Source of the DNA: Bufo bufo
Taxonomy: Eukaryota; Chordata; Amphibia; Anura; Bufonidae
Length of the DNA stretch: 64,000 nucleotides
Assembly (NCBI RefSeq): GCF_905171765.1
Contig: NW_024400012.1
Span: forward strand, 18,930 to 82,929
Direction of reading: 5' to 3'
In this document: piece after piece, positions 20,690 through 32,355 of the stretch
Numbering within the stretch: the first letter of the stretch is position 1
Layout of the letters: each line of letters opens with the position of its first letter
Notes under the pieces: model-generated
Told to the model about the DNA's origin: nothing
The model's database searches: none
The model's input: only the letters and a program-made list of their open reading frames with translations
Position numbers and translations under genes: made by a program

Positions 20690-21534
20690 ACACTAATACA
20701 AACAAAAAAGGGCTTTAGAACAAATAACTACACCGCTGAACAGCAAATATATTTTTCTTTTTCCACTTATACAAGCCACAAAAGACTTTAGAACATATAA
20801 TTGCACCGCTGAACTGCAAATATATATTTTTTTGCGACTATTGCATGACAAAAAGGGCTGTAGAACATATAACTGCACCGCTGAACAGCCAAATATATTT
20901 TTTATTTTGCCACTAGTACATGACAAAAAGGTCTTTAGAACATATAACTGAATCCGTGAACAGCAAATATATTTTTATTTTGCGACTATTGCATGACAAA
21001 AAGGGCTGTAGAACATATAACTGCACCGCTGAACGCCAAATATATTTTAGTTTTGCCTCTAATACAGGCCACAAAAGGCTTTAGAACATATAACTGCGCC
21101 ACTGAACGGCAAATAATTTTTTATTTTGCCACTATTACATGACAAAAAGGTCTTTAGAACATATAACTGCACCGCTGAACAGCAAATATATATTTTAGTT
21201 TTGCCTCTAATACACTTCACAAAAGGCTTTAGAACGTATAACTGCACCACTGAACGGCAAATCATTTTTTATTTTGCCACTATTACATGACAAAAAGGTC
21301 TTTAGAACATATAACTGCACCGCTGAATGGCAAATATATTTTTATTTTGCCACTAATACACGCCACAAAAGGCTTTAGAACATATAGATACACCGATGAA
21401 TGGCAAATATATTTTACTTTTGCCACTAATACACGCCTCAAAAGGCTTTAGAACATATAACTGTACCGCTGAATGGCAAAAATATTTATCTTTTTCCACT
21501 TATACACGCCACAAAACACTTCACAGCATATAAC
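20690..21534. repeat. About 74-bp minisatellite of hAT-1, left part
   Basis: The unit has the landmark GAACATATAACTGCACCGCTG and an A/T-rich remainder and recurs every 72-75 bases (for example 20791, 20863, 20937, 21011). There are about eleven copies here. hAT-2 inserted at a CATATAAC within a unit; the array resumes at 35225. Confidence 0.88.
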
Positions 21535-21849
21535 TAGAGTTGAGCGAACACCTGGATGTTCGGGTTCGAGAAGTTCGGCCGAACTTCCCGGAAATGTTCG
21601 GGTTCGGGATCCGAACCCGATCCGAACTTCGTCCCGAACCCGAACCCCATTGAAGTCAATGGGGACCCGAACTTTTGGGCGCTAAAAAGGCTGTAAAACA
21701 GCCCAGGAAAGAGCTAGAGGGCTGCAAAAGGCAGCAACATGTAGGTAAATCCCCTGCAAACAAATGTGGATAGGGAAATGAATTAAAATAAAAATTAAAA
21801 AAATAAAAATGAACCAATATCAATTGGACAGAGGTCCCATAGCAGAGAA

Positions 21850-23215
21850 TCTGGCTTCACATCAGCAGAGAATCAGTCTCTTCATGCCATAGCAAAAAAT
21901 CTGGCTTCATGTCAGCAGAGAATCAGTCTCTTCATGCCATAGCAGAGAATCTGGCTTCATGTCAGCGCAGAATCAGTCTTCATGTCATAGCAGAGAATCA
22001 GGCTTCACGTCACCCACCACTGGAACAGGCCACTGTCACAAATTTAGGCCCCGGCACCCAGGCAGAGGAGAGAGGTCCCGTAACAGAGAATCTGGCCTGA
22101 TGTCAGCACAGAATCTGTCTTCATGTCATAGCAGAGAATCAGGCTTCATGTCACCCACCACTGGAACAGGCCACTGTCAAAACATTTAGGCCCAGGCACC
22201 CAGGCAGAGGAGAGAGGTCCCGTAACAGAGAATCTGGCCTTATGTCAGCGCAGAATCTGTCTTCATGTCATAGCAGAGAATCAGGCTTCACGTCACCCAC
22301 CACTGGAACAGGCCACTGTCACACATTTAGGCCCAGGCACCCAGGCAGAGGAGAGAGGTCCCGTAACAGAGAATCTGGCCTTATGTCAGCGCAGAATCTG
22401 TATTCATGTCATAGCAGAGAATCAGGCTTCACGTCACCCACCACTGGAACAGGCCACTGTCACACATTTAGGCCCCGGCACCCAGACAGAGGAGAGAGGT
22501 CCCGTAACAGAGAATCTGGCCTTATGTCATCGCAGAATCTGTCTTCATGTCATAGCAGAGAATCAGGCTTCACGTCACCCACCACTGGAACAGGCCACTG
22601 TCACACATTTAGGCCCCGGCACCCAGGCAGAGGAGAGAGGTCCCGTAACAGAGAATCTGGCCTTATGTCAGCGCAGAATCTGTCTTCATGTCATAGCAGA
22701 GAATCAGGCTTCACGTCACCCACCACTGGAACAGGCCACTGTCACACATTTAGGCCCAGGCACCCAGGCAGAGGAGAGAGGTCCCGTAACAGAGAATCTG
22801 GCCTTATGTCAGCGCAGAATCTGTCTTCATGTCATAGCAGAGAATCAGGCTTCACATCACCCACCACTGGAACAGGCCACTGTCACACATTTAGGCCCAG
22901 GCACCCAGGCAGAGGAGAGAGGTCCCGTAACAGAGAATCTGGCCTTATGTCAGCACAGAATCTGTCTTCATGTCATAGCAGAGAATCAGGCTTCACGTCA
23001 GCCACCACTGGAACAGGCCACTGTCACACATTTAGGCCCAGGCACCCAGGCAGAGGAGAGAGGTCCCGTAACAGAGAATCTGGCCTTATGTCAGCGCAGA
23101 ATCTGTATTCATTTCATAGCAGAGAATCAGGCTTCACGTCACCCACCACTGGAACAGGCCACTGTCACACATTTAGGCCCCAGCACCCAGACAGAGGAGA
23201 GGTTTATTCAACTTT
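21850..23215 (+). repeat. 141-bp minisatellite of hAT-2
   Basis: Seven near-identical 141-bp units (22242-23234) plus about two degenerate ones to the left. Since 141 is 47 codons, a 330-codon frame stays open with a 47-residue unit (MSAQNLSSCHSRESGF...). It lies downstream of the transposase on the opposite strand and resembles no protein family I know. Confidence 0.9.
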
Positions 23216-23318
23216 GGGTTGCCCCGCAATATAATGGTAAAATGAAATTAAAAATAGTATTGAATGAGGAAGTGCCCTGGAGTAGAATAATATATTGTTA
23301 AGGGGAGGTAGTTAATAT

Positions 23319-26300
23319 CTAATCTGCACAAGGGATGGACAGGTCCTGTGGGATCCATGCCTGGTTCATTTTTATGAACGTCAGCTTGTCCACATTGGCT
23401 GTAGACAGACGGCTGCGTTTGTCTGTAATGACACCCCCTGCCGTGCTGAATACACGTTCAGACAAAACGCTGGCCGCCGGGCAGGCCAGCACCTCCAAGG
23501 CATAAAAGGCTAGCTCTGGCCACGTGGACAATTTGGAGACCCAGAAGTTGAATGGGGCCGAACCATCAGTCAGTACGTGGAGGGGTGTGCACAGGTACTG
23601 TTCCACCATGTTAGTGAAATGTTACCTCCTGCTAACACGTTCCGTATCAGGTGGTGGTGCAGTTAGCTGTGGCGTGGTGACAAAACTTTTCCACATCTCT
23701 GCCATGCTAACCCTGCCCTCAGAGGAGCTGGCCGTGACACAGCTGCGTTGGTGACCTCTTGCTCCTCCTCTGCCTTCGCCTTGGGCTTCCACTGGTTCCC
23801 CTGTGACATTTGGGAATGCTCTCAGTAGCGCGTCTACCAACGTGCGCTTGTACTCGCGCATCTTCCTATCACGCTCCAGTGTAGGAAGTAAGGTGGGCAC
23901 ATTGTCTTTGTACCGGGGATCCAGCAGGGTGGCAACCCAGTATTCCGCACACGTTAAAATGTGGGCAACTCTGCTGTCGTTGCGCAGGCACTGCAGCATG
24001 TAGTCGCTCATGTGTGCCAGGCTGCCCAGAGGTAAGGACAAGCTGTCCTTTGTGGGAGGCGTATCGTCATCGTCCTGTGTTTCCCCCCAGCCACGCACCA
24101 GTGATGGGCCCGAGCTGCTTTGGGTGCCACCCCGCTGTGAACATGCTTCATCCTCATCCTCCTCCACCTCCTCCTCATCCTCGTACCTGGCCTCTGGTGT
24201 TGCAAAAAACCTCCCTCTGAGTCACTTTGAAGAGACTGGCCTGAAAGTGCTAAAAATGACCCCTCTTCCTCCTCTTCCTCCTGGGCCACCTCCTCTTCCA
24301 TCATCGCCCTAAGTGTTTTCTCAAGGAGACATAGAAGTGGTATTGTAACGCTGATAACGGCGTCATCGCCACTGGCCATGTTGGTGGAGTACTCAAAACA
24401 GCGCAACAGGGCACACAGGTCTCGCATGGAGGCCCAGTCATTGGTGGTGAAGTGTGTCTGATCCGCAGTGCGACTGACCCGTGCGTGCTGCAGCTGAAAC
24501 TCCACTATGGCCTGCTGCTGCACGCACAGTCTGTCCAGCATATGCAAGGTGGAGTTCCACCTGGTGGGTACGTCGCATATGAGGCGGTGAGCGGGAAGGC
24601 CGAAGTTACGCTGTAGCGCAGACAGGCGAGCAGCGGCAGGGTGTGAACGCCGGAAGCGCGAACAGACGGCCCGCACTTTATGCAGCAGCTCTGACATGTC
24701 GGGGTAGTTGCGAACGAACTTCTGCACCACCAAATTCAGCACATGCGCCAGGCAAGGGATGTGCGTCAAACCGGCTAGTCCCAGAGCTGCAACGAGATTT
24801 CGCCCATTATCGCACACCAACAGGCCGGGCTTGAGGCTCACCGGCAGCAACCACTCGTCGGTCTGTTGTTCTATACCCCGCCACAACTCCTGTGCGGTGT
24901 GGGGCCTGTCCCCCAAACATATGAGTTTCAGAATGGCCTGCTGACGTTTACCCCGTGCTGTGCTGAAGTTGGTGGTGAAGGTGTGTGGCTGACTGGATGA
25001 GCAGGTGGAAGAAGAGGAGGAGGAAGCTGAGTAGGAGGAGGAGGAGACAGGAGGCAAAGAATGTTGCCCTGCGATCCTTGGCGGCGGAAGGACGTGCGCC
25101 AAACAGCTCTCCGCCTGTGGCCCAGCCGCCACTACATTTACCCAGTGTGCAGTTAGGGAGATATAGCGTCCCTGGCCGTGCTTACTGGTCCACGTATCTG
25201 TTGCGTTGCGCAGTGCACACTTGATTTTATCGGACACTTGTTTGTCCAGGGAAGGCACGGCTCTCTTGGAGAAGTAGTGGCGGCTGGGAACAACATACTG
25301 TGGGACAGCGAGTGACATGAGCTGTTTGAAGCTGTGTGTGTCCACCAGCCTAAATGACAGCATTTCATAGGCCAGTAGTTTAGAAATGCTGGCATTCAGG
25401 GCCAGGGATCGAGGGTGGCTAGGTGGGAATTTACGCTTTCTCTCAAATGTTTGTGAGATGGAGAGCTGAACGCTGCCGTGTGACATGGTTGAGATGCTTG
25501 GTGACGCAGGTGGTGGTGTTGGTGGTACATCCCATGTTTGCTGGGCGGCAGGTGCCAACGTTCCGCCAGAGGCAGAGGAAGAGGCCGAGGCGGCGGCAGC
25601 AGCAGCAGAAGAGGCCGAGGCGGCAGCAGCAGAAGAGGCCGAGGCAGCAGCAGCAGAAGAGGCAGCAGGGGGAGCCTGAGTAACTTCCTTGTTTTTAAGG
25701 TGTTTACTCCACTGCAGTTCATGCTTTGCATGCAGGTGCCTGGTCATGCAGGTTGTGCTAAGGTTCAGAACGTTAATGCCTCGCTTCAGGCTCTGATGGC
25801 ACAGCGTGCAAACCACTCGGGTCTTGTCGTCAGCACATTGTTTGAAGAAGTGCCATGCCAGGGAACTCCTTGAAGCTGCCTTTGGGGTGCTCGGTCCCAG
25901 ATGGCGGCGGTCAGTAGCAGGCGGAGTCCCTTGGCGGCGGGTGTTCTGATTTTGCCCACTGCTCCCTCTTTTGCTACACTGTTGGCTCGGTCTCACCACT
26001 GCCTCTTCCTCCGAACTGTGAAAGTCAGTGGCACGACCTTCATTCCATGTGGGGTCTAGGACCTCATCGTCCCCTGCATCGTCTTCCACCCAGTCTTGAC
26101 CCCTGACCTCCTGTTTAGTCTGCACACTGCAGAAAGACGCAGCAGTTGGCACCTGTGTTTCGTCATCATCAGAGACGTGCTGAGGTGGTATTCCCATGTC
26201 CTCATCATCAGGAAACATAAGTGGTTGTGCGTAAGTGCATTCTATCTCTTCCACCCCTGGTGAAGAGCTAGGTGGATGCCCTTGGGAAACCCTGGCAGCA

Positions 26301-26669
26301 GAGTCTTCAAACAGCATATGAGACTGCTGCATAACTTGAGGCTCAGACAGTTTCCCTGATATGCATAGGGGTGATGTGACAGACTGATGGGCTTGGTTTT
26401 CATGCGCCATCTGTGCGCTTTCTGCAGAAGACTGGGTGGGAGATAATGTGAACGTGCTGGATGCACTGTCGGCCACCCAATTGACTAATGCCTGTACCTG
26501 CTCAGGCCTTACCATCCTTAGAACGGCATTGGGCCCCACCAAATATCCCTGTAAATTCTGGCGGCTACTGGGACCTGAGGTAGTTGGTACACTAGGACGT
26601 GTGGCTGTTGCAGAACGGCCACGTCCTCTCCCAGCACCAGAGGGTCCACTAACACCACCACGACCATGT
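23319..26669 (-). pseudogene. hAT-2 transposase (BED finger, catalytic and hATC domains), broken
   Basis: The main frame (26542-24008) has a BED zinc finger at about residues 224-283 (CTLCHQ...HLHAKH) and a poly-Ala stretch at about 291-330. The catalytic region follows: TDTWTSKHG, LLVCDNGRNLVAAL and LAHVLNLVVQKF, then DVPTRWNSTLHMLDRL. A frameshift near 24190-24210, in an acidic repeat, moves the gene into the 24167-23622 frame (YWVATLLDPRYKD). A stop at 23622-23624 separates it from 23609-23319, which holds the dimerisation block SERVFSTAGGVITDKRSRLS. The protein once excised and inserted the element by a DDE-type reaction; this copy is inactive. Confidence 0.88.
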
Positions 26670-27778
26670 TGTCACGGCTGGTGGTGGGGGAAACCCCCAG
26701 CCGTGCGGTGCCAGGAGATGGTAGGGTTACCACTTGGCCAAACAACACAGAATTAGGGAGCAGGTCACCTCCTGTTACGTCCCTAACTCTGACCCTGTCT
26801 CCTACCTGCATGGGCCAACCTTGATGGTAGGAGGGCCCATACTCAGGAACCTCGGATCCCTGCTGACCCTCCGCCGATCCCTGACTTAGGAGCTGGGTGA
26901 GACGACCTACTCCTCCTTGGCACGGAGGAGCAGGAGTCTCAATGGCCAAGCAACAAGGGGAAACAGTAAACACCTTATGGCAGTGACAGGCAAACGCAAT
27001 CAACACAACACTCACCTGTCACAGAGCAACACAACCAAGAACCCATGTGCAGGTGCTGTTAGTTCAGGACACCAACAATGACAGCACACACAGACATCCC
27101 ACAGGGACCCGGACCATAAGCTGCAATGATACAGAAACCCCACACACACCTAGATAACACCGTGTAACAATAGTTTTATGACCAGAAGGGAGGCCCCCAC
27201 TGGTAGATGGTAAAATACACAGGAGGCTGCTCCAGCTAGCAGGGCTGAAGCAACCTACTGAAGCCTGCAAGAGACTCAGGCTATATAGGCCAAAAGGCCA
27301 CACCCACCGGTCAACCACACCCAGTGACATCACACACACTGGGAAGGAAGTTAACCCTTCCAGCACACAGAAGGGAAAACTCACATATAAGGGGAAGTGC
27401 ACACAAACTAAGAAACACACAAACACACTCACCTGTTACCGCCAGCAACGGCATGCGTGGCAGGAATGTTCTGGGGAACAGCCAGCAGGCCGAGACCCTG
27501 CCACCACATGCACACAACAACAACGTTGCCGCGGACAACCGCAGGTAAAGGAAGGTGTCTCCGTGCATACAACACATGACCTAGTGCACCACAAACAGAC
27601 AAAGGGAGTGCACATAAAACACGTTGCCAAGGGCAACCGCACGCATGCTTGTTATCCGCGGCAACCGCACCTGAGGCAAACCACCAAGTGCCCCCAGCTG
27701 CGGTTGACACAACACCAAAACCGCGGGTAACTGCATGCGGCTCCCAAGGAGTCACGACCATGACCAAGGGTCGTGACA
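26670..27778 (-). mobile_element. Solo LTR (family S) inside the hAT-2 gene
   Basis: 1,109 bp beginning TGTCACGGC and ending GTCGTGACA, flanked by the exact 5-mer CATGT (26665-26669 and 27779-27783). It is homologous over its length to 53186-54351. A minus-strand TATA-like element (CCTATATAG, 27281-27290 region) suggests minus orientation. The ends match the TGTCAC/GTGACA ends of the Gypsy LTRs here, so a related chromovirus is likely. No internal genes remain. Confidence 0.75.
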
Positions 27779-27783
27779 CATGT

Positions 27784-27836
27784 CCATGTCCATGTCCACG
27801 TCCGCGTCCGCGTCCCTTATTAGATGTTTTCCTCAT
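27784..27836 (-). pseudogene. hAT-2 transposase first codons, cut off by a solo LTR
   Basis: The minus strand starts ATG at 27836 and reads MRKTSNKGRGRGRGHGHG, then is interrupted by the LTR insertion at 26670-27778. The Gly/Arg-rich theme resumes on the other side (26669 downwards). Frames that continue into the LTR are chimeric. Confidence 0.6.
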
Positions 27837-27858
27837 TGTTCCCGTTCACCACAATTTT

Positions 27859-28443
27859 GAGAATGGCAAATTTGGGAATAGTTTTTCAACCCAGAAAAAA
27901 AAGTGTGCTTTTACGGTCACTACAAATAACTTGAGCAGCTAAAACAGTACAGATTTGCTTGAATAGAAATGTGAGACCTGTTTTTTTTTTGCACTGTGTG
28001 ACAGGTTAAGGTTTAATCTCAGAATCAGACTTCTATCTGCACGATAGCGTGTGTCTTAGGTTTTTCTGAATGACACTATCAATACCTTCAATGTAAGATA
28101 TCCTTTTTGGGATAGATTTCAAGTAGGCCTCAAATACCAGAAACTAGTTATTTGGAGAATGGCAAATTTGGGAATAGTTTTTCAACCCAGAAAAAAAAGT
28201 GTGCTTTTACGGTCACTACAAATAACTTGAACAGCTAAAACAGTACAGATTTGCTTGAATAGAAATGTGAGACCTGTTTTTTTTGCACTTTGTGACAGGT
28301 TAAGGTTTAATCTCAGAATCAGACTTCTATCTGCATGGTAGCGTGTGTCTTAGGTTTTTCTGAATGACACTATCAATACCTTCAATGTAAGATATCCTTT
28401 TTGGGATAGATTTCAAGTAGGCCTCAAATACCAGAAACTAGTT
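27859..28443. repeat. 296-bp tandem repeat of hAT-2, left part
   Basis: Two copies (starting 27859 and 28155, landmark GAGAATGGCAAATTTGGGAA). The Ngaro-like element interrupts the array; it resumes at 33955. Confidence 0.88.
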
Positions 28444-28559
28444 GTGCTCGGATCGGCTCATGCTGAGAGGGTACCCTACCTAAGCCTATACTCCACCCCC
28501 CCAACCTAGAAGCAGCAGAGTTATGCCGGAACTGCTTATCGAAGGGTAGCCTAAAGGGG
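28444..28559 (-). repeat. Ngaro-like split repeat B2 (116 bp)
   Basis: Matches 28712-28827, from GTGCTCGGATCGG to CCTAAAGGGG, with no difference that I see. Confidence 0.88.
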
Positions 28560-28608
28560 GCTACCCCAATGATGAGACCTGAAAGAAGGGAGGGCTCCTG
28601 GGTGGGTT

Positions 28609-28711
28609 GAAATCGTTCGAACCGACAAGTGGGGGGAGGAGGGCCAGGTTTAAATAGTGAACGCCCCGCCTCCCCTCACACAAATGCGGCACTCTTAATT
28701 GCCTACCACTT
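28609..28711 (-). repeat. Ngaro-like split repeat A2 (103 bp)
   Basis: Matches 33852-33954, from GAAATCGTTCGAAC to CCTACCACTT. It abuts B1 with no gap, which recreates the junction of a circular intermediate. Confidence 0.88.
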
Positions 28712-28827
28712 GTGCTCGGATCGGCTCATGCTGAGAGGGTACCCTACCTAAGCCTATACTCCACCCCCCCAACCTAGAAGCAGCAGAGTTATGCCGGAAC
28801 TGCTTATCGAAGGGTAGCCTAAAGGGG
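28712..28827 (-). repeat. Ngaro-like split repeat B1 (116 bp)
   Basis: Internal copy of the terminal B2 repeat at 28444-28559. Confidence 0.88.
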
Positions 28828-28899
28828 CCAAAAGAACCATGCATAGGAGTTAGAAAACTTGATAACAGAAACTACAGACCAAAACTCGAAAGCCAATGA

Positions 28900-29379
28900 T
28901 ATTTCGTATAAGGATCCGGGATATTACGCATGGAACACGCGGAACTGCGACGACCCAACCGTTTGATGACATGTACTGGCACCTAATGCATGGACGCCGC
29001 CGCTGCCGCGCCCATGCGGAAGGAATGTCCTGTGATCCAGCGAGGACCGACCCCTGAACCTGTCAACTAACCTGAATGTACGTAAGAAAGGCCGCGGAGG
29101 TTAGCCGGGCATTGCCTAGTTCGAGTACGGGAGAACATGCCGCTTGGACTAAATACTACGCAGCCAAGCCTCCAAGGCCTGCACCGGACACCATCTGCTG
29201 TCCGTGGGAAAGTATCTGACCGCCACTTGTTGCCCCGGCCGTGACGTCTTGGACGAGGCCAAGGTGAGGACATAGATGGACCCGCGCCAGATGAGCTGAC
29301 CTTTCCGCAGGCACCCAGCCAGCGTATTGGTGCCCATGAGCTCGCCTGACCTGAGGAATCCATGGAAGGCCAGGTACAA
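28900..29379 (-). pseudogene. Decayed tyrosine recombinase of the Ngaro-like element
   Basis: The 29379-29149 frame reads YLAFHGFLRSGELMG, the box that carries the first catalytic Arg of DIRS/Ngaro recombinases, followed by a plausible core (VLTLASSKTSRPGQQVAVRYFP). In another frame, 29027-29016 encodes GHSFRMGA, the conserved H-x-x-R box. Where the nucleophilic Tyr is expected, the sequence reads RRSSACSMRNIPDP with no Tyr, and a stop falls between. The enzyme would have integrated the circular element by strand exchange. At least one frameshift, one stop and the lost Tyr make it dead. Confidence 0.68.
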
Positions 29380-29710
29380 GGCTGTTTCTACCAGAGCGCT
29401 AACCTGTGGCCCGAACGGTTTGCCCCTGCAGTTTGCCTGTCACGGCCTGAACAAGCTACCGGTAAATGGCTGACGCCCATGTCGTTTCACAACAGACATC
29501 TTGCGCAAACCCTTCAACGCCGCTTTGATCGGGTGGGCGGAGAAGAGTGACGGTAGGTCCGGATGTAGGATGTACCAATGGTGCTGAATACCTGCCAGGT
29601 ATAGTTAACAATGCTATAGGACAGGTTTAATTGAGAGTGGCAAAAACCCCGACAAAGCCCAATAGGTGAGTGATAGGCCCCCCTTTTTTTTTTTTTTTTT
29701 TTAATCTCCA

Positions 29711-31075
29711 TGCGTGAGAGACTCTAATGGCGGAGTCCTGTGTGTAAACCTAAAGCGGAGAAGCCATGCGTGAGAGACTAATGGCGGAGCCATGCGTGAG
29801 AGACTAATGGCGGAGTCATATGTGTAAAACTAAAACGGAGAAGCTCTGCGTGAGGGACTCTAATGGCGGAGTCATATGTGTAACCTAAAACGGAGAAGCC
29901 ATGCATGAGAGACTCTAATGGCGGAGTCATTTGTGTAACCTAAAACGGGGAAGCCATGCGTGAGAGATTCTAATGACGGAGTCATATGTGTAAACCTAAA
30001 ACGGAGAAGCCATGCGTGAGACTCAGATGGCGGAGTCATATGTGTAACCTAAAACGGGGAAGCCATGCGTGAGACTCTAATGGCGGAGTCATATGTGTAA
30101 CCTAAAACGGAGAACCCATGCGTGAGAGACTCTAATGGCGGAGTCATATGTGTAACCTAAAACGGGGAAGCCATGCGTGAGAGACTCTAATGGCGGAGTC
30201 ATATGTGTAAACCTAAAACGGAGAAGCCATGCGTGAGACTCAGATGGCGGAGTCATATGTGTAACCTAAAACGGAGAAGCCATGCGTGAGACTCTAATGG
30301 CGGAGACATATGTGTAAACTTAAAACGGAGCAGCCATGCGTGAGAGATTCTAATGGCGGAGTCATATGTGTAAACCAAAAACGGAGCAGCCATGCGTGAG
30401 AGATTCTAATGACGGAGTCACATGTGTAACCTAAAACGGAGAAGCCATGCGTGAGAGACTCTAATGGCGGAGTCATAAGTGTAAACCTAAAACGGAGAAG
30501 CCATGCGTGAGAGACTCTAATGGCGGAGTCATATGTGTAACCTAAAACGGAGAAGCCATGCGTGAGAGACTCTAATGGCGGAGTCATATGTGTAACCTAA
30601 AACGGGGAAGCCATGCGTGAGAGACTCTAATGGCGGAGTCATATGTGTAAACCTAAAACGGAGAAGCCATGCGTGAGACTCAGATGGCGGAGTCATATGT
30701 GTAACCTAAAACGGGGAAGCCATGCGTGAGACTCTAATGGCGGAGACATATGTGTAAACCTAAAACGGAGCAGCCATGCGTGAGAGATTCTAATGGCGGA
30801 GTCATATGTGTAAACCTAAAACGGAGCAGCCATGCGTGAGAGATTCTAATGACGGAGTCACATGTGTAACCTAAAACGGAGAAGCCATGCATGAGAGACT
30901 CTAATGGCGGAGTCATAAGTGTAAACCTAAAACGGAGAAGCCATGCATGAGAGACTCTAATGGCAGATCCGTATGTGTAAAACTAACACGGAGAAGCCAT
31001 GCGTGAGAGACTCAGATGGCGGAGTCATATGTGTAACCTAAAACGGAGAAGCTCTGCGTGAGAGACTCAAAAATG
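29711..31075 (+). repeat. 53-56-bp minisatellite inside the Ngaro-like element
   Basis: About 25 copies of a unit with landmark GCGTGAGAGACTCTAATGGC and GGAGTCATATGTGTAA. Units vary by small indels. Minus-strand frames over it (MTPPLESLTHGF...) are repetitive and not genes. A poly-T run at about 29683-29702 precedes it. Confidence 0.9.
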
Positions 31076-31359
31076 TATTTATTTATTTTATTTTATTTTT
31101 TTCACTATCAACCACTTAAGCAGCTCCCGTATGGGCACAGCTCTGAGTACGAGCATGAATAGCATGGTATAACGCAGATCACCTGCACGGACTAACTAAC
31201 ATCCTGTGCCTAAATAACCCCCTTGGAACCTAATGTACGGCCGGCAGCAGGAAGCCACCGCCTATGATCTGCTCCCTCTGACCGAGCCAAGTACTCCTTC
31301 CCCTGATCCCTGCCTACCTAACGGCACGGCGGCCCGTGCCAGACTTTATTGAAGATGAG

Positions 31360-31650
31360 GAGCCTTTACCCCCAGCCGCGTGGGGAGCTCACGCTGCTCC
31401 CTGGCAGAATGCACCAGTGCGGGGGAGCCCCCCTCCTCAGCTAGGGCCGACCCACCGCCGGCTGGACACTCGTACCGCGTGGGGAGCAGCGCCACTCCCT
31501 GGCAATGTGCACCGGATCAGAGGGAGCCCTTCCTTTACCGTGGGCCCCGGCCCCCGCTGGTTTGAACCGTGTGCCGCGTGAGGAGCCGCACAGCTCCCTG
31601 GCATTGTGCGCCGGTGCGGGAGTGCCCCCCCTCACCTAGGGGCTGGTTAT
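31360..31650 (+). repeat. 99-bp GC-rich tandem repeat (three copies)
   Basis: CCGCGTGGGGAGC and its variants recur at 31376, 31475 and 31574. Overlapping Pro/Ala/Arg-rich frames are compositional. Confidence 0.75.
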
Positions 31651-31794
31651 TGTGACTGGAACCCGCTGGGAGACTGAAGCCTAACTGGACCTACCTGTGA
31701 CCGTGAAGGCTGACCTCCCAGGCCGTGGCTGACCCACGTGCGTAGTCGTGACGCAACTACCCGTAGATGCCCACCCAGTGCCTGTAGTTAACGG

Positions 31795-32355
31795 GAGTGC
31801 GACCGAGTCTGTGGATGTGACCGACTAGCCCCTGTAGTCGTGAGGGGACCCTACATCGAGAGTAGCGGTAACGGACCATCGCCTGTAGACGTGGTAGTAT
31901 TACCTCATGAGTCTGTTGACATGAGACTAATGCCTGCAGTCGTGGCCGGTCTTAATAATGAGTCTGTAGTCGTAACGGATTTGTGCCTGCAGTCGTGGCA
32001 GGGCTTTAGAGCGGGTCTGTAGTCGTGACAGACTGATGCCTGCAGTCGTGGCAGGACTTTATAACGAGTCTGTAGTCGTGACAGACTGATGCCTGCAGTC
32101 GTGGCAGGGCTTTATAACGGGTCTGTAGTCGTGACAGACTGATGCCTGCAGTCGTGGCAGGACTTTATAACGAGTCTATAGTCGAGACAGACTGATGCCT
32201 GCAGTTGTGGCAGGGCTTTATAACGGGTCTGTAGTCGTGACAGACTGTTGCCTGCAGTCGTGGCAGGGCTTTAGAGCGGGTCTGTAGTCGTGACAGACTG
32301 ATGCCTGCAGTCGTGGCAGGGCTTTATAAGGAGTCTGTAGTCGTGACAGACCTGG
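31795..32355 (+). repeat. 53-bp minisatellite inside the Ngaro-like element
   Basis: The unit GTCTGTAGTCGTGACAGACT plus GATGCCTGCAGTCGTGGCAG repeats every 53 bases (for example 32015 and 32068). There are about eight good copies, with degenerate ones to the left. Confidence 0.88.

Noticed and set aside
25423..25683. Arg/Gln-rich plus-strand frames
   Set aside because: They are the antisense of the poly-Ala stretch in the hAT-2 transposase.
29711..31075. Possible CRISPR-like array of direct repeats
   Set aside because: Units are contiguous with no unique spacers and lie inside a eukaryotic retroelement; it is a minisatellite. The same applies to the other arrays.
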